DNA from: CAZCGA01 sp964498075
GTDB lineage: Bacteria > Desulfobacterota > Binatia > HRBIN30
Reading direction: 5' to 3'
Length of the DNA: 53,752 nt
Assembly (NCBI GenBank): GCA_964498075.1
Contig: CAZCGA010000032.1
Coordinates: 1-53,752 of the forward strand
Shown piece by piece: positions 31,165 through 39,191 of this stretch; position 1 is the first letter of the stretch; each line of letters starts with the position of its first letter. Under the pieces are notes generated by a model. The model made no database searches. It was given only the letters and a program-made list of their open reading frames with translations, and was not told where the DNA came from. The position numbers and the translations under genes were made by a program.

Positions 31165-32961
31165 GTGAAAACAGATGACGGTCGCGGGCCCGCGGGCGAG
31201 TATACGCGCCGCCTCGGCGCGCGCCGCGACGCAGCGCGACGGCTGGCGCGCGGCGAGAGGCGCATCTCGAACATGCGACTCATCGTGTTTCTCGCCGCTG
31301 TTGCGATGGCGTTGGTCGCGTTCGACACAGGCATCGTCTCGCCGTGGTGGGTGGTGGCCCCGCTTGCCCTGTTCGCGGCGCTCGTCGTTCTGCACGATCG
31401 CGTGATCACTGCGCGGCGACGCGCCGATCGCGCCGTGGCGTTCTACGAACGCGGTCTCGCCCGCCTCGAAGATCGTTGGATGGGGCACGGTGAGGCCGGC
31501 GAGCGCTTTCTCGATGCTGCACATCCCTACGCCGCCGACCTCGACCTCTTCGGCCGTGGCTCGCTGTTCGAGCTGCTGTGCACGGCGCGCACGCGCGCCG
31601 GCGAAGACACGCTCGCGGCGTGGTTGTGTGCACCCGCCCCACCTGACGTGGTGTGCGCACGCCAGGCGGCGGTGGCCGAGCTGACAGCGCAGCTCGACCT
31701 GCGCGAGGATCTGGCCCTGCTCGGAGATGACGTGCGCGCCGGTCTCGATGCCGACACGCTGGCGGCGTGGGGGACGGCGCCACCGGTGCTGCTGTCGCCA
31801 GGTGCTCGCATCGCGTCCGCCGTTCTCGTCGGGCTCGCCGGCGTAGCACTGATTGCGTGGCCGCTCAGCGGAGTCGGACCGCTGCCGCTGCTTGCCGTGC
31901 TCGCTGTCGAGGCGGCCTTTGCCCTGCGTCTGCGCCGCCGTGTCTTGCACGTGATCCATGCCGCGCAGCATCCGGATCGTGAGCTGGTGCTCTTCGCCGA
32001 GCTGCTCGCGCGCCTCGAAGGCGCGCGCTTCACGTCGCCGCGCCTGGTAACTCTGCGCGCCGCGCTCGACACCGACGGCGAGCCACCGTCACGGAGCATC
32101 GCGCGCTTGCACCGGCTGGTGCACTTGCTCGATGCACGCAAGAACGAGCTCTTCGCGCCGCTCGCGGCGCTGCTGCTGTGGACGACGCAGGTCGCGCTCG
32201 CCATCGAGGCCTGGCGGGCCCGCGGTGGCCCGGCCATCGCGCGCTGGCTCGCCACCGTTGGGGAGATCGAAGCGTTGTCGGCGCTGGCCGGCTATGCGTA
32301 CGAGCATCCCGGCGATCCGTTCCCGGAGCTCAGCCAGGACACATGCTTCGACGGCGAAGCGCTGGGGCATCCGCTCATTCCGGAGGCCCGTTGCGTGCGC
32401 AACGATCTGCATCTCGGTGGCGCGTTGTGCCTGCTCATCGTCAGCGGCTCGAACATGTCGGGCAAGAGCACCCTCCTGCGGACCGTCGGTACCAACGCCG
32501 TCCTCGCCCTGGCGGGAGCGCCGGTGCGTGCTCGCCGCCTGCGCCTGTCGCCGCTCGCCGTCGGTGCCTCCATCCGTATCCAGGACTCGCTGCAGGGCGG
32601 CACCTCGCGCTTCTACGCTGAGATCACGCGATTGCGGCAGCTGATGGACCAAGCGCAGGGGCCGCTGCGGCTGCTCTTCCTGCTCGACGAGATCCTGCAC
32701 GGCACGAACTCACACGACCGCGGCATCGGCGCGGAGGCGGTGGTCCGCGGTTTCGTGGCGCGCGGCGCCATCGGCTTGGTAACCACCCACGATCTCGCGC
32801 TGGCGCGCGTCGCCGACGCCCTCGCCCCGCGGGCGTGCAACGTCCATTTCGAGGACCACCTCGACGATGGCAAGATGACCTTCGACTACCGCATGCGCCC
32901 GGGTGTGGTCGCCAAGAGTAACGCCGTGGCCCTGATGCGGGCGATTGGGTTGGAAGTGTGA
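31165..32961 (+). CDS. membrane-anchored MutS-family ATPase
   Basis: A 598-residue protein with a MutS-type C-terminal ATPase: Walker A GSNMSGKSTLL (428 onward), DSLQGGTSRFYAEI, Walker B LLFLLDEILHGTNSHDR and the THD switch (GLVTTHDLALARV). The N-terminal mismatch-recognition domain is absent. Instead hydrophobic segments lie at ~40-75, ~215-255 and ~330-350, so it should be a membrane protein. Members of this MutS-like clade have no established mismatch-repair role. Start GTG 31165 is tentative; an ATG at 31273 begins directly at the first hydrophobic segment (MRLIVFLAAVAMALV). Confidence 0.75.
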   Translation: MKTDDGRGPAGEYTRRLGARRDAARRLARGERRISNMRLIVFLAAVAMALVAFDTGIVSPWWVVAPLALFAALVVLHDRVITARRRADRAVAFYERGLARLEDRWMGHGEAGERFLDAAHPYAADLDLFGRGSLFELLCTARTRAGEDTLAAWLCAPAPPDVVCARQAAVAELTAQLDLREDLALLGDDVRAGLDADTLAAWGTAPPVLLSPGARIASAVLVGLAGVALIAWPLSGVGPLPLLAVLAVEAAFALRLRRRVLHVIHAAQHPDRELVLFAELLARLEGARFTSPRLVTLRAALDTDGEPPSRSIARLHRLVHLLDARKNELFAPLAALLLWTTQVALAIEAWRARGGPAIARWLATVGEIEALSALAGYAYEHPGDPFPELSQDTCFDGEALGHPLIPEARCVRNDLHLGGALCLLIVSGSNMSGKSTLLRTVGTNAVLALAGAPVRARRLRLSPLAVGASIRIQDSLQGGTSRFYAEITRLRQLMDQAQGPLRLLFLLDEILHGTNSHDRGIGAEAVVRGFVARGAIGLVTTHDLALARVADALAPRACNVHFEDHLDDGKMTFDYRMRPGVVAKSNAVALMRAIGLEV

Positions 32962-32965
32962 AGCG

Positions 32966-34456
32966 TCACAGCTGCACCCACACCGACTTCACGCGCGTGT
33001 ACGCGTCGAGCGAATGCAGCCCCATCTCCTTGCCCCAGCCGCTGTGCTTGAAGCCGCCGAAGGGGCTGGCGAAGTCGTAGCAGCCGTAGCGGTTGATGAA
33101 GACCATACCGGCGTGCAACCGGTGCGCGACGCGGTGCGCGCGCGCGATGTCCGCCGTCCAGATCCCGGCGGCCAATCCGTAGTCGCTGTCGTTGGCGAGA
33201 CGCACCGCCTCGTCCTCATCGGCGAACGGCAAAACCGCGAGCACCGGCCCGAAGATCTCCTCGCGGGCGATGCGCATGTGCGGCTGTACGTCGTCGAAGA
33301 TCGTCGGGCGCATGAAGAAGCCGTCGGCGTTGCGCCCGCGCGTGTCGCGCCCGCCGCCGGCACGCAGGCGCGCGCCCTCGGCGCGGCCGACGTCGATGTA
33401 CTCCAGGATCTTCTCAAGCTGCGGCCGGTTGCACTGCGGCCCCTGCTCGCTGGCCGCATCGAACGGATCGCCGCAGACCACCGCGTCCGCCTTGGCGGCG
33501 AGGCGCTCGACGAACGCGAGGTACAGGCTGCGGTGCACGAGAAAGCGCGTCGGCTCCGAGCACTTCTCGCCCTTCTGCGAGAACATCAGCTGGAAGGAAC
33601 GCTCCACGGCGAAGTCGAGATCGGGGACGTCGTCGAATATGATGTTCGGTGACTTCCCACCCAGCTCGAGTGCGACCGTCTTCAAGTTCGAGTCGGCGGC
33701 GGCGTGCAGGATGCGGCGGCCGGTGGCGGTGCTGCCGGTGAACGCGACCTTGTCGATGCCGGCGTGACGCGTCAGCGCCTCGCCCGTCGCCGCGTCGCCC
33801 AGGACCAGATTGATCACTCCGGGCGGCAGATCCAACTCGTCGTGCAGCAGCTCGCAGAAACGGATGAGCGAGAAGGCCGTGTAGGGCGACGGCTTCAAGA
33901 CCGCTGTATTGCCCATGGCGAGCGCCGGTGCCAGCTTCCACGCCGCGAGCAGCAGCGGAAAGTTCCACGGTACGATCAGCCCACAGACCCCGACGGGCTC
34001 GCGCAGGGTGTAGTTCAGGAACGGGCCGTCGACGGGGCAGGTTTCACCGTACAACTTGTCGGTCCACCCGGCGTAGTAGTCGAAGACATCCGCCGTGTCA
34101 GGCATGTCGTCGTCGTAGGACTCGCGGTAGAGCTTGCCGTTCTCCAGCGAGATGAGCGTGGCCAGCTCGGCGCGGTGCGCGCGGACGACCTCGCCGATGC
34201 GACGTAGGAGCGCGCTGCGCTCGCGTCGCGACAGGCGCGGCCAGGGGCCGCTCTCGAAGGCGCGCCGCGCGGCTGCAGCAGCGCGATCCACGTCGGCCGC
34301 CGGCGCGTGCGGTAGGCGCGCGAGCAGCGCACCGCTTGCAGGGTTGACCGCTTCGTGGCCCGCATCGCCCGTGACGTCGCGCCATTCACCGTCGATGTAC
34401 AGGCGCTTCGAAAGCCTGAGCCAGGTTCGCGCCCAGTCGAGTCGAGGTTCTTCCAT
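32966..34456 (-). CDS. NAD(P)-dependent aldehyde dehydrogenase
   Basis: A 496-residue ALDH. PWNFPLLLAAWKLAPALA, FTGSTATGRRI, the catalytic Glu in ALELGGKSPN and nucleophilic Cys in FSQKGEKCSEPTR are all present; the EEIFGPVLAV and FGGFKHSGWGKE motifs complete the fold. It oxidises an aldehyde to an acid. It is the third gene of a minus-strand operon, four bases after the lyase stop, so it probably takes the aldehyde formed by the oxygenase-lyase steps. Start ATG 34456; the longer frame upstream overlaps the lyase gene. Confidence 0.9.
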   Translation of the reverse strand: MEEPRLDWARTWLRLSKRLYIDGEWRDVTGDAGHEAVNPASGALLARLPHAPAADVDRAAAAARRAFESGPWPRLSRRERSALLRRIGEVVRAHRAELATLISLENGKLYRESYDDDMPDTADVFDYYAGWTDKLYGETCPVDGPFLNYTLREPVGVCGLIVPWNFPLLLAAWKLAPALAMGNTAVLKPSPYTAFSLIRFCELLHDELDLPPGVINLVLGDAATGEALTRHAGIDKVAFTGSTATGRRILHAAADSNLKTVALELGGKSPNIIFDDVPDLDFAVERSFQLMFSQKGEKCSEPTRFLVHRSLYLAFVERLAAKADAVVCGDPFDAASEQGPQCNRPQLEKILEYIDVGRAEGARLRAGGGRDTRGRNADGFFMRPTIFDDVQPHMRIAREEIFGPVLAVLPFADEDEAVRLANDSDYGLAAGIWTADIARAHRVAHRLHAGMVFINRYGCYDFASPFGGFKHSGWGKEMGLHSLDAYTRVKSVWVQL

Positions 34457-34460
34457 CTGC

Positions 34461-35675
34461 TTATCTCTTGCCCAGTGCCGCCAGCTCGCGGCAACGTGCC
34501 TCGTTTGCCTGGAGCCCGCGCAGGCAGCGGGCGACGAAGCGGGGCACAGCGGCGCTGAGCATGTCGATCGCATCGAGGACGTTGACGGCTACCAGGCCGT
34601 CGAAGACATTGAGGTACAGCTCGCTGTGCTCGACGGCAGCTTGCACGGCCCGGTCGCACCCCAGTACCTGAAAAGCGCACTGCAGCAAGGTCTCGGCAAT
34701 CACCGGGTTCTGCTTGCCGGCGAAGAAGCTCGACCCCTCCTGCACGGGGGGCAGCAGAATCTCGCCGAAGCCACCGCGCGGACCCGACGCCAACAGGCGC
34801 AGATCCTGGGCGATCTTGATGAGTGCGTCTGCAAGCAGTCGAAGCTGGGCGGAGATGGCTGCGAGGTCGTCGCTATTCTGCAGCGCGTCCGGGAGAGACG
34901 TCCGCGCGACCAGCGGCATGCCGGCCACCTCGCTGAGCAGCGGTACGACGCGTTCGCGATAGCGCGGCGGTGCACCCTCGCCGGTGCCGATCACGGTGCC
35001 GCCGAGTGCGACGTTGTGCAGCGGCGCGATCACCCGCTCCAGCTCACCGGCGCGGCGCGCGACGAGGGTTGCGTAGCCGCCGAACAGCACGCTGAGTGTC
35101 GTGGGCATGGCGTCCTGCAAGCAGGTGCGCGCCAGGGTCGGAATGGATTCGAAGGTGTCAGCCTTCTCGTGGAGCTCCCGCGCAGCGTCACTCAGGGCTT
35201 GTTGCAACGGTATCCACTGCTTGAGGATCGCCAGGCGCAGGGCGGTATGGCAGACGTCGGCGGTCGATTGCGACGCGCCGACGTGCTTGATGGTGACGGG
35301 CGCGTAGTCGCCGCGCCGTCCGCCGAGGCTTTCATTCGCCAGGTTGGCGAGCACCTCGTTGACGTTCATGTGTATGCCGATCGACCCGCCGCCACCGAGG
35401 AGGTCGACCGGGAACTGCGCGAGCAGCTCGCCGGCCAGTAGCGGTGCAGTCGCCGCGTCGATGGCTGCGACGATCCGCGACTCGATCACTTCCGCCGCGC
35501 CGTTGGCGCGCGCCGCGGCGCGCTTCGCGGCACCGAGCGCCCACACATAGGCTGGGCACGAGCCCAGGGAGCGGGATGAAAACCGCAAGTTCTCGAGCGC
35601 GCGCATCGTGTGGATGCCGTACAGGGCGTCCGCCGGCACCGCCAGGGAGCCGAGCGCGTCTCGCTCAACGCGCAC
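34461..35675 (-). CDS. aspartase/fumarase-superfamily lyase with altered active site
   Basis: A 404-residue protein. N-terminus ERDALGSLAVPADALYGIHT and the loop EGSSFFAGKQNPV identify the aspartase/fumarase family. Aligned with Bacillus aspartase, Ser137/Thr138, Thr184, the SS-loop Ser315, Lys321 and Asn323 are kept, but Asn142 becomes Ala139 (SQSTAD) and His188 becomes Cys185 (ARTCLQDAMP). GTGLNT-type sequence is GTGEGA. The C-terminal part is ~60 residues shorter than usual. It should catalyse a beta-elimination, perhaps of ammonia from a modified amino acid, but not ordinary aspartate. Nine bases after the oxygenase stop; second gene of the operon. Confidence 0.8.
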   Translation of the reverse strand: MRVERDALGSLAVPADALYGIHTMRALENLRFSSRSLGSCPAYVWALGAAKRAAARANGAAEVIESRIVAAIDAATAPLLAGELLAQFPVDLLGGGGSIGIHMNVNEVLANLANESLGGRRGDYAPVTIKHVGASQSTADVCHTALRLAILKQWIPLQQALSDAARELHEKADTFESIPTLARTCLQDAMPTTLSVLFGGYATLVARRAGELERVIAPLHNVALGGTVIGTGEGAPPRYRERVVPLLSEVAGMPLVARTSLPDALQNSDDLAAISAQLRLLADALIKIAQDLRLLASGPRGGFGEILLPPVQEGSSFFAGKQNPVIAETLLQCAFQVLGCDRAVQAAVEHSELYLNVFDGLVAVNVLDAIDMLSAAVPRFVARCLRGLQANEARCRELAALGKR

Positions 35676-35684
35676 TGCACACCC

Positions 35685-36515
35685 TCAGCAGACCCGGCCG
35701 TAACGCGACAGGCGCAGCAACTCGGTGCTCGTCGTGCCGGGCTTGGTGTCGTACGCCAGTAGCGCGACCAGCCGCGGTGTGCGGCCCCGGATGGGGCATA
35801 CGCGGTGGACCGAATGCCGCCCTGCGAAGATGAGCAGTGTGCCGGGTGTCATCGGCAAGCGCACGACGCGGTCGCTCGCGCCAACGAAGACGCGCTGGAC
35901 GTCGGCATAGCGTTCGTCGTGGGCACTGCGGATCAGCGGCGCGACTTCGAAGTCGCCGCCATCCTCCGCGTCCTGAATCGCCAGCGAGACCACGAAGTCG
36001 GTCTGATCGAAATGCCATTGCAACTGGTCGCCGTCCGTCATGACCGCGAGGTTGAGCGCGCCGAGTGGGTCAGCGTAGCGGTACAGGGGTCCGCGCTGCA
36101 GCACCGCGCCGATGAAGCTCATCATCGGGTCCCAGGCATACAGCTGGCGGAGGGGAGAGGCGTTGGGGAACTGATCGTAGGCGACGACGCCGACGGCATA
36201 GGGGCCGAGGGTGCGGCGCGGATGGTCGGCCGGCAGCGAGAAGTCCGGCACCTCGAGATACGCCGTGCCGACCCCCTCGCTGCGGTACGCACCCGGTGCG
36301 AGCTCACGGGCATCCGCCACGACGGCGTCCAAACCCTCCGGTCGCAGGAAGCCGGGCAGCTCGCAGGCGCCGATCGCGGCGAGCTGCGCACGTGCGGAGT
36401 GGAGGAGCGCTTGAGCCGCTGTCCCGTCAAGGTTCAGCAACGGATAACGATCGAGGTCGACCAGCGCATCGGGGACACCGACACGCGACGTTTGTGCGAC
36501 TGCTCTTCCGCTCAT
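35685..36515 (-). CDS. HalD/BesD-like Fe(II)/2-oxoglutarate oxygenase
   Basis: A 276-residue non-heme iron oxygenase. The facial triad is His168, Asp170 (QWHFDQTDF) and His237 (GRHSVHRVCP), with Arg248 (RGRTPRLVALLAYD) a candidate 2-oxoglutarate ligand. The surrounding pattern (VSLAIQDAEDGGDFEV, TPGTLLIFAGRHSVHRV, RYGR at the end) resembles the free-amino-acid halogenase family BesD/HalD. Halogenases there have Gly in place of the triad Asp; Asp170 indicates a hydroxylase. It is the first gene of the operon with the lyase and ALDH. AAGGACC precedes the ATG. Substrate unknown; an amino acid is inferred. Confidence 0.7.
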   Translation of the reverse strand: MSGRAVAQTSRVGVPDALVDLDRYPLLNLDGTAAQALLHSARAQLAAIGACELPGFLRPEGLDAVVADARELAPGAYRSEGVGTAYLEVPDFSLPADHPRRTLGPYAVGVVAYDQFPNASPLRQLYAWDPMMSFIGAVLQRGPLYRYADPLGALNLAVMTDGDQLQWHFDQTDFVVSLAIQDAEDGGDFEVAPLIRSAHDERYADVQRVFVGASDRVVRLPMTPGTLLIFAGRHSVHRVCPIRGRTPRLVALLAYDTKPGTTSTELLRLSRYGRVC

Positions 36516-36533
36516 GGTCCTTGGCCCTCCCCT

Positions 36534-36548
36534 TGTAGCGGATGCAGC
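36534..36548. repeat. 15-bp direct repeat upstream of the oxygenase operon
   Basis: Exact second copy of TGTAGCGGATGCAGC (first at 30977-30991). It lies 19 bases upstream of the oxygenase start codon on the opposite strand sense. Confidence 0.6.
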
Positions 36549-36626
36549 ATGCTGGAAAACGGCCGCGTTTGAAACCTCTCGCCGGACCCCTCGACGAACG
36601 AGACTGTCGACTTTCTCGCAAACAGT

Positions 36627-36705
36627 GCTTCGACAAGCTCAGCACGAGCGGTTGAGGACTCAATTTCTAAAGAGCAATTCCGCTCACCCTGAGCTTGTCG
36701 AAGGG
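36627..36705. repeat. inverted repeat of the CGACAAGCTCAG family
   Basis: The left arm (36627-36651, GCTTCGACAAGCTCAG then CACGAGCGG) faces the right arm (36680-36705, CCGCTCACCCTGAGC then TTGTCGAAGGG) across 28 bases. The same arms occur at 50793-50817 and 50847-50871 and, degenerate, inside a coding sequence at 92-118. Confidence 0.85.
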
Positions 36706-36734
36706 TCTGCCGCCGCTTGTCGAAGAGGGCCTCA

Positions 36735-39119
36735 TCAGCGGAAGACCATCGACACCTGTGTGCGGCCGAGCGCAGCGACGTTCACGCTCACGACCCAGGT
36801 CCCCGTGGAAGCGTCCCACGACCAGCGCTCGTGAGTCGGGTCGACCTGGGAGCCTTCGGAAAGCGTGCGCCGCGCACCTGGTACCCACGCAGTCACGTCG
36901 AGCGGGCGTGTGGCCGAACAACCATGGATCTCGACGCGAGTGTCGGGCGCTCCAAGGACGTCGAACTGCAGGCCGCCTTCGGCAATGTTGATCCCCGCGA
37001 CCCGCCGGTCGCCGACGGTGGCGTACTTGGTCACGTCACCGAACACCGTGACCTCTCCCGGAAGCAACGGGCAGAGAATGCGGTAGTCCCAGTCCTGAAA
37101 CGGCAGCGTGACGTTCCAGCCGCCGTCGGCGTCGGTACGGCTGAAGGTGCGGCGGCGCCAATCGTAGACGACGACGGGCCCGTCCGGCGCGACGCCGCCC
37201 AGGTCGGACAGCTCCAGCCGAAACGGCAGCGGCTGCTTGGCGCGGCTGGCGTTGAAGCTGGCGACGTAGACCCACCGGCCGGCCGGGTGCATCGAGTACG
37301 TTTCACCGACAAGTGGCGCGTGTTCCAAGAAGCTGTTGCTCACGAAGCAGCGGTCGATCGCCGCCACCGGCACGTCGGGTTTGATCAGCACTCCGTCTTC
37401 GCGACAGGTGCGCATGACGATCTCGCGTGTGGTGCAGCCGAGCTGGTCACCGATGCCCACCGGCCCCGTGCTGAGAGCGGAGAGCAACGCCTCGACTTCC
37501 GCATACGGTTCGCCGGCGCTGATCGCCGTCGCGCCGTGTGACAGGAACACGTCTTTGAATGGCGTGAGGCCCACGGCACGCGCCAGCGCGTTGGTGTGCA
37601 GGAACCAAACCCAGTTCAAGCCGTTGTCGAACAGATAGCGGTAGTCGCCGCTGGTGCGGATCGAGTGCACGTGGTGCAGCGTCACCGTTTGGAAGAAATC
37701 GGCGGGCGTGGCCATACACCACTGCAGGCTGAGACCGTGCTCGCCGGTGGCGCGATCGAGCTGCTCTTGCCACGTCCGCGTCCGCCCCGGCACCTCGCGC
37801 AGGCCGCGCACGCGCAGGAACGACTCCACCAGCCAGTCTTGTTCGTAGGTGATGGCGCCCCAGCTTGCGGCCTGTGCGAGCAGCAGATCGTAGACGCGAG
37901 GATCGGCCGGGTGCGCGTACTCGCCGTCGCACCAGGCTGCGTAGCGCTCGAAGTACGGCGACCGGCTCGAGAAGTGGCGGCTGTGAAAGGTGAGCGGCAA
38001 ATTGCCCAGCCGCCGTTGCAGGTCACGGAACCCGTCGGGAAAGAGGTCGGTGCGCGGCTCCCAGGTCATCATGCCGCTCGGCGGTACGACGGGCGCGCCC
38101 TCGGCGCTCACCGGCCGCAGGTGCTCGTGTGGATAGAACCACGAGTCGATCTGCACTGAGCGCACCGGGACCTCGTGTGTGTGTAGGTCGGTGACGACGC
38201 GCTCGAGCGTCGTCAGATAGTCGGCGTCGCGCTCGGTCCGGTAGTAGTAGACGGCGCCGTTGTCGGTCCAGTAGGAGAGCTTGCCGAGCAGGTCATCGAC
38301 GTAGCGCGATGGCCGTTGCGTCGCATGGCGCCGCTGCAAGTGTTCCCCCCAAGCCGCGAGGGCGTGGCGCGGGCTGTCGGCGGCCCAGACCGCCAGCTCG
38401 GTTGCAAACCCAGCCGGCACCTCGGCGAGGTCACCGTGCCACCCGCAGCGCACGCCGTCGTGCACGCGTTCCGGCTCCGGAGGCACGGCGATGATCTGCT
38501 CGTGGAACTGATCGAGCGGCGCGAGCAGCAGCGTGCGGCCGTCAGGGGCGATGAACAGGAGCGGCTCGACGACCGGCGGCCGATGCGGTGCGAAGCCGAA
38601 GCCCGCGCCGTCAGCGTCACCGTGCACCGGTAACGCAAACTCAGTGTACTGGTGGCCGTAGGTCCGCGTCCCGTCGGGCACGCCGTCGCGTGTGCGTCGT
38701 GACGGGAGCAACGTCCACGCGACCGAGGGTCGCTCGAAGCGGCGCGTGCCGAGTCCAGGTACTCGTCCGGGCGTTTCGAGGCGGAAGACGATGAGCGGCG
38801 CGTCGCGGTACGCGCGGACGCTCGTGCGCAGCGGAAAGGGGAGGGGCGCCCACGTGATGCGCACGCCGCAGTACGCGCCCAAATCGTCGACACCGTCGAA
38901 CCGGTCGAGCGCCGCTGGCTGGATCCGCTGCGCCCCGAGCTGGGAGTCTTCGTCGTGCAGCTGCGGTGCGTCTTCTGCAACGTACCACCGGCCCGCATGG
39001 TGCAGCCTGAGTCCCAGCGGACCAAGCCAGTCGGGTTCCTGCCATGCAATCCGCCAGCGCGGCGCATCGAGATGGAACGTGAGGCCCCGTGCCGCATTCA
39101 GTGCGTGCGGTGTCTGCAT
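36735..39119 (-). CDS. GH36-like glycoside hydrolase family protein
   Basis: A ~794-residue protein with a beta-sandwich N-terminal region, a (beta/alpha)8-like centre and a beta C-terminus, as in alpha-galactosidase/raffinose-synthase relatives. Candidate catalytic Asp lie in VRSVQIDSWFY, ITYEQDWLVE and SIRTSGDYRYLF. FHTNALARAVGLTPFKD-type aromatic loops and AISAGEPYAEVEALL support a carbohydrate-active fold. I cannot name the substrate. No signal peptide is visible. ATG 39119 is used; a TTG at 39155 has GGAG five to six bases upstream and would add 12 residues. Confidence 0.55.
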   Translation of the reverse strand: MQTPHALNAARGLTFHLDAPRWRIAWQEPDWLGPLGLRLHHAGRWYVAEDAPQLHDEDSQLGAQRIQPAALDRFDGVDDLGAYCGVRITWAPLPFPLRTSVRAYRDAPLIVFRLETPGRVPGLGTRRFERPSVAWTLLPSRRTRDGVPDGTRTYGHQYTEFALPVHGDADGAGFGFAPHRPPVVEPLLFIAPDGRTLLLAPLDQFHEQIIAVPPEPERVHDGVRCGWHGDLAEVPAGFATELAVWAADSPRHALAAWGEHLQRRHATQRPSRYVDDLLGKLSYWTDNGAVYYYRTERDADYLTTLERVVTDLHTHEVPVRSVQIDSWFYPHEHLRPVSAEGAPVVPPSGMMTWEPRTDLFPDGFRDLQRRLGNLPLTFHSRHFSSRSPYFERYAAWCDGEYAHPADPRVYDLLLAQAASWGAITYEQDWLVESFLRVRGLREVPGRTRTWQEQLDRATGEHGLSLQWCMATPADFFQTVTLHHVHSIRTSGDYRYLFDNGLNWVWFLHTNALARAVGLTPFKDVFLSHGATAISAGEPYAEVEALLSALSTGPVGIGDQLGCTTREIVMRTCREDGVLIKPDVPVAAIDRCFVSNSFLEHAPLVGETYSMHPAGRWVYVASFNASRAKQPLPFRLELSDLGGVAPDGPVVVYDWRRRTFSRTDADGGWNVTLPFQDWDYRILCPLLPGEVTVFGDVTKYATVGDRRVAGINIAEGGLQFDVLGAPDTRVEIHGCSATRPLDVTAWVPGARRTLSEGSQVDPTHERWSWDASTGTWVVSVNVAALGRTQVSMVFR

Positions 39120-39191
39120 CGGAGGCTGAGTACCCCTGAGCGGGGCGCGTCGCAACAGCGCTCCAGTGACGCGCGGTGAAACTATGGTGTA

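Noticed and set aside
35685..36515. Assignment as an amino-acid halogenase
   Set aside because: The triad has Asp170 where halogenases have Gly or Ala, so chloride could not bind the iron; hydroxylase is the supported reading.
30977..36548. Integron attC or phage att sites at the 15-bp repeats
   Set aside because: There is no integrase, no core GTT/AAC site pair and no cassette structure between them; the genes between are ordinary operons.
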